Source: a virus. From it: a stretch of 25,224 nucleotides of DNA. A program made the translations under genes and the position numbers. Location of the stretch: positions 1 to 25,224 of the IMG/VR virus record IMGVR_UViG_3300005340_000075. The stretch is one strand, 5' to 3'. The notes beneath the pieces were generated by a model that ran no database searches, was not told where the DNA came from, and worked only from the letters and a program-made list of their open reading frames with translations. This document shows positions 21,501 through 25,224 of the stretch, piece by piece (positions within the stretch are counted from its first letter, which is position 1; the number at the start of each line of letters is the position of its first letter).

Positions 21501-21693
21501 TCTTCGCGACGGCGTCGCCGCCGCCGGAATCAATCGTCACGCCCAAAAGATTTAGGTTTGCCTCCCAGGTAATCGGGATGGCAATAACGCGATCAGCAGC
21601 AGCTACGCCAGTAGAAACACCGGAATAGGTAACAACGTTCGCAGTACCAGCAGCACTTGCCGGATCGGCTGTTCTGGTAACAGACGCAGCCAT
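18598..21693 (-). CDS. Large virion-type protein with about twenty PVNQxDWPLP-type repeats
   Basis: A 1031-residue protein from the ATG at 21693. Residues 1-215 form an N-terminal beta-rich domain (Gly/Thr/Val-rich, RVIAIPITWEANLNLLGVTI and a Cys cluster around 151-154 and 179-195). From about 229 to 970 it carries repeated units of roughly 30-38 residues with core PVNQYDWPLPIRR and a following TW or YTF segment; the clearest, at nucleotides about 19327-19640, are spaced 96, 90 and 90 bases. The end is basic and Ser-rich (SSMPRRYKDES). Proteins with NQYDWP-type repeats occur in rhizobial phages and prophages, but I know of no function. The repeats suggest an extended or rod-like structural protein, such as a head or neck fibre. 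It lies between small virion-type genes and the head-tail connector, so a structural role fits. Another possibility is that it carries the glycans made by the cassette; unproven. Confidence 0.8.
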   Translation of the reverse strand: MAASVTRTADPASAAGTANVVTYSGVSTGVAAADRVIAIPITWEANLNLLGVTIDSGGGDAVAKIPVNVRFSTTVGAAWAVLHVPIGTTATIKVTFDGNPAVNTSKISVYRVLGASFTVASTASNTSTDMDATAPLTASVTIPTNGLGLACAGCATNSTASKTWTSFTEDLEDDVTNFCHTVATKTTSGTANCVCTGSTNLEDGAMAIVVFSESLSGPAHEWNSRLTEKPPATSYPAPVLMDLRTWLQASTGLRGALLRPANQFDWPLPIAREFPISLRTWTVDFLPLLPPNYMPSRVVEWGMWEDTRKAQTYIAINPALLTPAVVNKPVQTIWTLPIGRDYPIDLRMFTRAPRAPDVKPPTQAVWDLPAATVYPAQLRTWATAPQITSVTFKPVNQYDWPIPRGNVWQPEPSPPFATIARDAAGYMPGGVSDWGTPAPVDFAQPWQQPFNVALLTAQVSGRPANQFDWPLPVARPRGEFTLTRAPHPSGQQRPIVVSDWPLPVQPARVIQTWLQGPRTATGLKPVSVLDWPLPIRMAQPVRTWTQAPQPSQVVSAKPVNQSDWSLPIRRADEVKTWIQSPNVSTPVTYIPSRVVEWGTQEPQRAIDIVVHFNAQLKAVAAVTLPRNQYDWPLPVRIDYPLSLRSWVNAGIQIEYVFRAPYYSLRWTQPYFTYDLAPFAVALRTPAAQKPVNQYDWPLPLLRTRETVGYTFAPRSPDRKPVNQYDWPLPIIRVRDAVGYTFAPRAPDRMPVNQDDWPLPIRRTPDAITYTRSPQFGAPEQMPVNQDDWPLPIRRTPEAITWTQSPNFAQQVQPKPVNNFDGSIPIRPQVFMQAVQQSNIVIQASAAGARPVNQYDWPVPVQARREVLTWVSRPQTTAEIRPVNNFDLLAFPRRVSQLPTWFDQQTTALHTPPLPVNQDDWPLPFAAQRLAGGYGYFLAPFLARRPEAMPPKTAVFPPPIGYEYPNDLRSFLRSPPSIVPAVIPPTPRRPTIKGPLWTMQPERHNAADSGRANISDASRQGSSMPRRYKDES
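18784..21009 (-). repeat. Tandem PVNQxDWPLP-type coding repeats
   Basis: About twenty in-frame units, roughly 90-115 bases each, encode a Pro-rich start ((K/R/M)PVNQ), an acidic-Trp core (DWPLP) and an aromatic end (TW or YTF). Some units are diverged (for example PSRVVEWG). The DNA also repeats: on the plus strand cggccagtc or cggccaatc recurs at 19327, 19423, 19513 and 19603. The repeats create long stop-free shadow frames that should not be called genes. Confidence 0.85.
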
Positions 21694-21696
21694 TGT

Positions 21697-21948
21697 TTAT
21701 TTTCCATGCTTGATGGCGAACCGGCTCGCCCTGAACGAGCATTCCGCAATGCCAGTTTTATAAGGCGCCGGCTGATTGACGATCTCGCGTAGTCGCACGC
21801 ATTTGCCCGAGCCGCCAGCAGGATCGTTGATGATTTCGCGGATGGTGTAAGTCCCATTCATCACAGGAATCGTCTCGTTGTAGAGACGCTCGATGTTGAG
21901 CGTATCGACGCAGATAACTTTCGTTCCAACCCTCAGGGGAGATGACAT
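21697..21948 (-). CDS. Small phage protein of unknown function (83 aa)
   Basis: An 83-residue protein counted from the ATG at 21948 (MSSPLRVGTKVICVDTLNIE); a GTG at 21957 in the same frame would add three residues. It overlaps the stop of the preceding small gene by 16 bases and ends 3 bases before the ATG of the repeat protein. The middle IPVMNGTYTIREIINDPAGG, followed by KCVRLREIVNQPAPY, and the basic end SFRASRFAIKHGK, suggest a small SH3-like or beta-barrel protein, but no family is recognised. Its neighbours are virion-type proteins. Confidence 0.78.
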   Translation of the reverse strand: MSSPLRVGTKVICVDTLNIERLYNETIPVMNGTYTIREIINDPAGGSGKCVRLREIVNQPAPYKTGIAECSFRASRFAIKHGK

Positions 21949-22130
21949 GTTATGCACCCATCAGCGTCCGAATAACTGATCTCGTCGAACGACCACAAGC
22001 AAGCTTGCCCGAGCAGAACTTGATTGCCGCCACCGCTGATGCAAGTCACGTCGCCGTCCGCATCGACGATGCAGTTTGAATCCGCGTCGAGAATATTGTT
22101 GTTATCGGCGTCGAGAATTTGCAGGGGCAT
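21933..22130 (-). CDS. Small protein with three LDAD-type octapeptide repeats
   Basis: A 65-residue gene; its ATG at 22130 follows the tailspike stop directly (TAAATG). The N-terminal part has three consecutive units, ILDADNNN, ILDADSNC and IVDADGDV (about residues 5-28), in which DxDxN/D loops resemble short calcium-binding loops such as those of dockerin or EF-hand type. The rest carries CISGGGNQVLLGQACLWSFD and a C-terminal DADGCITCHLP with further cysteines. Small proteins with LDAD-like repeats occur near fibre genes of some rhizobial phages. Calcium binding is inference from the pattern only. It could be a clip or adaptor for the tailspike. Confidence 0.72.
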   Translation of the reverse strand: MPLQILDADNNNILDADSNCIVDADGDVTCISGGGNQVLLGQACLWSFDEISYSDADGCITCHLP

Positions 22131-24440
22131 TTACATGATGATCCAGTTGGTGCCGTCGCAGTAGACCATGACCTTATTCGCACCGCCACCCGCCGCCGTA
22201 GCGCCGCGCGTCGATGAATTGCAGTCAGTGATATAGGTTTGTTGTCCAGCCCATTGTCCAGCGGCTGTCGGCAAATCGGCATAGACGAGCTTGGTGTAGG
22301 CGATATCTGGTGGCGTATAGGAGCGCCATTGCCCGATCTTGTCGCCGACGAATTTCATAACGCCGCTATTATCGGCAATGACGCCGCGGCCAAAAAACTG
22401 ACCGGTTGGATCGGCTTGCGAGAACGAAATTGTTGCATCGCCCGTTCCGCTCGTCTTGGTCAGCGTGCCACCTGACAGCACAGGTGGTTGAGCATTCAAA
22501 GCAGTTGTCGTCGTCTTAAGTGTCGTGCCGCCAGCGATGGTTGCCCATACGGTAAACGTATAGGTGCCGTCAGTATAAGTTGCGCCGACCGTCGCGTTTG
22601 CTGCCGATACGGTGAACCACCAATCTGCGCCGGCCTGAATATTCGTGCGCCCGGCCATAACACGTTCAACGTAAACGGGTGCACCATTGCCAGTGTCGTT
22701 GGTGATCCAGCTATAATTCAATCCGCTCAATCCAAAATAGGAATTGCGAACACAACCACCATGCCAGGAATTGATATTTCCGGCCAAGCTATAGCAGTCG
22801 ATAATTTCATAGGACGACTGGCAATAAGCCAGAGTCCCTTGGCTTGGTCCAAGATGCAAGGCACCGATCAGGCAGATGCTCTGGAAATTGGAATAGATGA
22901 CGTTCTGACTTTCAGAACGGCAGGAGATCATTGTAACGGTATCGCCTGCAGAATTAGCGACAAGAACGTCCCATGTACCGTTGTTCTGTGATTGGAATCC
23001 TGTCCCCATGATGACTGGTATCGAGCCATAGGGCACATAGATTCCGTTGCCGTTAAAGGTCTGCAAGTTGCCGCCGACAACGGTCTGCTGGAGACAGTTA
23101 TAGTTATTGTTTCGACCGTTGACGATGCAGGTATTGTTCCAAAGGAAATGACAATTCTCGATCATGTTCTCCGACATCTGCGACCCATTGGTGGGGCCAA
23201 TGTCGAGACCGTAATAAGCGGTGGTGAACGAGCAATTATCCAGTTTGTTGCCCTGACTGCCGACGAACGGGGCAGTGCTGAGCAAGCCACCACGCATGTC
23301 GAGCAGCAATCCCCAACTCCCGTAGGACGGATAAGCCTGTGTGCCGCCAGTGCTGGCAAAGCCTAGATCACGGAACGTCGAATAATATGCACCGTCTGTG
23401 GCGAACGCGATGCCAGCAGAAGATCGGATGACGCTTCCATATTTGCTCGCGCCGAAGATCAAACCGCCAGTCATACCCGTAACGGTCAGAGCCGGGGTAA
23501 AGCCGGTTCCGCCGCTGGTGAACGCTGAATAAGAAATGCTTTCATCGGCAGTAGCCCGAGCACTAAAGGTGATGGTTGCGTCACCGCTGCCACTTTGTTT
23601 TGTTAGCGTCGTGCCGCTAGTAGTCGCGCCCGCTGTGGCTGTCGTCACTAATGTGGTGCCGCCGACGATAGTAGCGGTGACCGTATAGTCCACACCATTG
23701 TTTCTATATACCGCGCCAGCAGTCGCGTTAGCCGCAGTCACCGTGAACGTATAAGTCACCGTGCCAGTGCGTGTCAGCGTCCCTGTCGTTGCGGGAGCGT
23801 TACCAGCCAGCCCACTAAATCTTGTCAATCGACAAGATGTGCCGCCAACAACAGTAGAGGCGACGTTAAAGGTCGTGCCGTTGGTGGTGTAATTCTCCCC
23901 CTGAACAACATCGATACCTGTCCCGGTAAAAACATAACTTAGCGAATTGATGTAATATTGCTCTTGCGTAGTGAACGTTTTGTTGCCGGTGTTGACCGAG
24001 GCTATATAACGCAGCCCGTTCGCGTAGCCATCATTGTCAATGCCATCGACAAAGATTTGCTTGCCGACAACCAAATCAGTAACGACCTCTGCGCAAGTGT
24101 ACGTTAGATGGCCGTATGTCGAGCCGCCGACACCATCGGATATGACGTTGGTTATTGTCTTATTGGTTGCTCGCGGACTGACTGCATAAGTCCCGTTCGG
24201 AAAGAAAACCGCTTTGTTGAGATTACCACTGAGATAATTGGGTGCCGTTGATGGGCCAAAAGCAGCATCGAGCGCGGCTTGAATGGCGACAGTATCATCA
24301 ACCAATCCGCTGCCGACAGCACCGTAGTTTTTTACGTTCACGATGTCAGTCATCGTCGCGAACTGTCCGAGCGTCTTGTGCGGCGACCCGGTGCTGAGTT
24401 GCGGAATCAGCGTGGCGTTCTCAAGAGATTTCGTCACCAT
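22131..24440 (-). CDS. Pectate-lyase-type beta-helix tailspike protein
   Basis: A 769-residue protein. Residues 1-100 show the pectate_lyase_3 opening, VNVKNYGAVGSGLVDDTVAI followed by QAALDAA and a FFPNGTYAVSPR stretch (about 35-90), typical of phage tailspikes that fold as a right-handed beta-helix. The middle (330-580) has Asn/Gly/Ser-rich coils such as NKLDNCSFTTAYYGLDIGP and NMIENCHFLWNNTCIVNGR. Two similar inserted modules lie at about 231-294 and 609-674, and a partial third at 182-228. The end, GQQTYITDCNSSTRGATAA followed by GANKVMVYCDGTNW, is a C-terminal module found on many phage fibres. It probably binds and may cleave a surface polysaccharide; catalytic residues cannot be assigned. 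The gene begins 4 bases after the SPRY gene. Confidence 0.87.
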   Translation of the reverse strand: MVTKSLENATLIPQLSTGSPHKTLGQFATMTDIVNVKNYGAVGSGLVDDTVAIQAALDAAFGPSTAPNYLSGNLNKAVFFPNGTYAVSPRATNKTITNVISDGVGGSTYGHLTYTCAEVVTDLVVGKQIFVDGIDNDGYANGLRYIASVNTGNKTFTTQEQYYINSLSYVFTGTGIDVVQGENYTTNGTTFNVASTVVGGTSCRLTRFSGLAGNAPATTGTLTRTGTVTYTFTVTAANATAGAVYRNNGVDYTVTATIVGGTTLVTTATAGATTSGTTLTKQSGSGDATITFSARATADESISYSAFTSGGTGFTPALTVTGMTGGLIFGASKYGSVIRSSAGIAFATDGAYYSTFRDLGFASTGGTQAYPSYGSWGLLLDMRGGLLSTAPFVGSQGNKLDNCSFTTAYYGLDIGPTNGSQMSENMIENCHFLWNNTCIVNGRNNNYNCLQQTVVGGNLQTFNGNGIYVPYGSIPVIMGTGFQSQNNGTWDVLVANSAGDTVTMISCRSESQNVIYSNFQSICLIGALHLGPSQGTLAYCQSSYEIIDCYSLAGNINSWHGGCVRNSYFGLSGLNYSWITNDTGNGAPVYVERVMAGRTNIQAGADWWFTVSAANATVGATYTDGTYTFTVWATIAGGTTLKTTTTALNAQPPVLSGGTLTKTSGTGDATISFSQADPTGQFFGRGVIADNSGVMKFVGDKIGQWRSYTPPDIAYTKLVYADLPTAAGQWAGQQTYITDCNSSTRGATAAGGGANKVMVYCDGTNWIIM
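22419..22616 (-). repeat. Repeated beta module of the tailspike, copy near the C-terminus
   Basis: Residues about 609-674 of the tailspike read FTVSAANATVGATYTDG, TFTVWATIAGGTTL and TLTKTSGTGDATISFSQ. They match the module at about 231-294 in motif order, so it is an internal duplication in the same protein. Confidence 0.75.
23559..23750 (-). repeat. Repeated beta module of the tailspike, N-terminal copy
   Basis: Residues about 231-294 read TFTVTAANATAGAVYRNNG, TVTATIVGGTTL and TLTKQSGSGDATITFSA, similar to the copy near residue 609. A partial copy (TTFNVASTVVGGTSC then TLTRTG) precedes it at about 182-228. Such modules also occur in fibres of other phages. Confidence 0.75.
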
Positions 24441-24444
24441 GTCG

Positions 24445-25224
24445 TCATGTATCCCAATATGAGAAGCCGGTGGGCGGAGCGAAGCGGCAAGAGGTTGCTG
24501 CTGTTCTCAGATGGCAGCTATTGTCGCCGTTATTGAGAAGTTGCGTGGCGATGTACCACGTGCCGGATGGCGACCACGAGAACACCGGATTGTTGCCGGT
24601 TGACGGATTGGAGGTGCCCCACGTGGGGTTAGTGACACCACCACCATTATAACCATTAATCCAATAGCCATACCAAGCCTTGCCGTTGGTAAAGTCAGCG
24701 GCAAAACAGAGCACGTCAGATAAGCCTATGGTGGTGTCGCCAGCAGGTTCGTTGCCGACCGTGTATGTGATACTTGCACCGACGTCTCCGTTGCCAACGC
24801 CTGTGCCAAACTCACTACGGATAACGGCATGTAAGGCAGCGGTCATGAACGAGTTTTGGTTGCCGTCATCTACACTAAGTCCAAAGCAAGCCTTGTCGGG
24901 TTCGACGGCCCGCAGGCGAAAATGAATCTCCCAATAATATTTGCCAGATGTTTTTGTCGTCGAACTGAGCGCCTGATTCCATGTGGTACCACCGCTGCTT
25001 TGGGAGCGTACCTGCCAATTGCTATTGCTGAGAATGAGCGACGAGCCTGTCTTTGCAGGGTCCCATGTCGTCGTCTGCGTCTCTGGAAAATTTCCCCAAA
25101 ATAGTTTTCGATTAAGAAAAACCGCGTCGTGTACGTCGAAAGAATTCCGCTGTCCGCCGTTGCTGAAAGAAAACTCTTTCAGAAACATATTCATGCCATT
25201 GACGTCCCACCCGATGCGAATTGG
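24445..25224 (-). CDS. SPRY-domain (concanavalin-A-like) phage protein, 5' end possibly outside window
   Basis: The frame is open to the window edge: upstream of the ATG at 25194 the codons PIRIGWDVNG continue without a stop, so the start could be at 25194 or further right. The visible protein of about 250-259 residues has the SPRY pattern: NSNWQVRSQSSGGTTWNQAL, then TSGKYYWEIHFR and CFGLSVDDGNQN, later DVLCFAADFTNGKAWYGYW, WSPSGTWYIATQLL and PPTGFSYWDT at the end. SPRY domains are concanavalin-A-like beta-sandwiches that bind proteins or sugars; they also occur in phages as surface or fibre proteins. Placed just before the tailspike, it may be a receptor-binding or capsid-decoration protein. 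No enzyme motif is visible. Confidence 0.8.
   Translation of the reverse strand, partial: PIRIGWDVNGMNMFLKEFSFSNGGQRNSFDVHDAVFLNRKLFWGNFPETQTTTWDPAKTGSSLILSNSNWQVRSQSSGGTTWNQALSSTTKTSGKYYWEIHFRLRAVEPDKACFGLSVDDGNQNSFMTAALHAVIRSEFGTGVGNGDVGASITYTVGNEPAGDTTIGLSDVLCFAADFTNGKAWYGYWINGYNGGGVTNPTWGTSNPSTGNNPVFSWSPSGTWYIATQLLNNGDNSCHLRTAATSCRFAPPTGFSYWDT

Noticed and set aside
1-25224. CRISPR array, tRNA genes, attachment sites
   Set aside because: I saw no regular repeat-spacer pattern outside coding repeats, no cloverleaf-like sequences and no integrase or att-like duplications; there is also no intergenic space to hold them.

Overview
The window is a 25.2 kb block of the late (virion) region of a tailed phage or prophage with a non-contractile tail. 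Every gene I can support lies on the minus strand, so the genes are read from position 25224 down to 1. The tail module has the order tail tube, frameshifted assembly chaperone, tape measure, DUF1833, NlpC/P60, TipJ-type tail tip protein, resembling alphaproteobacterial siphophages and gene transfer agents. The head-to-tail proteins (phiE125 gp8-like, SPP1 gp16-like, HK97 gp10-like, DUF3168) look similar. This, together with moderately high GC by eye, suggests an alphaproteobacterial, probably rhizobial, host. I see no host gene, tRNA, integrase, attachment site or CRISPR, so I cannot tell a free phage from a prophage.

Layout in reading order. (1) 25224-21697: an SPRY-type protein cut by the window edge, a beta-helix (pectate-lyase-type) tailspike and two small proteins. 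(2) 21693-18598: a 1031-residue protein with about twenty copies of a Pro/Trp-rich unit of roughly 30 residues. (3) 18598-17990: a head-tail connector. (4) 17993-11699: a cassette of a DUF115/'norphogenetic'-type protein, four glycosyltransferase-like proteins (two GT-A-like, one GT9-like, one capsule-synthesis-like), three SAM methyltransferases and three small or membrane proteins. (5) 11685-11091: two small membrane proteins and a small soluble protein. (6) 11104-9412: head closure, neck, tail terminator and tail tube. (7) 9407-2556: tail chaperone with a -1 frameshift, tape measure, distal tail proteins, tail hydrolase and tail tip protein. (8) 2559-507: appendage/fibre proteins and a small coiled coil. 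(9) 497-1: a two-span membrane protein and the start of a lysozyme-like protein, probably the lysis module.

The genes are packed head to tail. Start codons commonly overlap the previous stop (ATGA, GTGA, TAATG, TGATG), and the longest gap I find is 16 bases. The whole window therefore reads as one translationally coupled transcript driven from beyond the right edge. These overlaps also fix several starts that a longest-ORF call would miss, including GTG starts and genes of 48, 52, 55, 58 and 59 codons.

The most unusual points are: the glycan-building and methylating cassette inserted between two proteins that normally sit side by side in the head-tail joining cluster; the Trp/Pro repeat protein next to it; and a nine-A slippery run at 9077-9085, where a -1 slip opens a second chaperone domain that ends one base before the tape-measure start. 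A reasonable hypothesis is that the cassette builds a methylated glycan on the virion or on the host surface; the sequence alone does not settle which.
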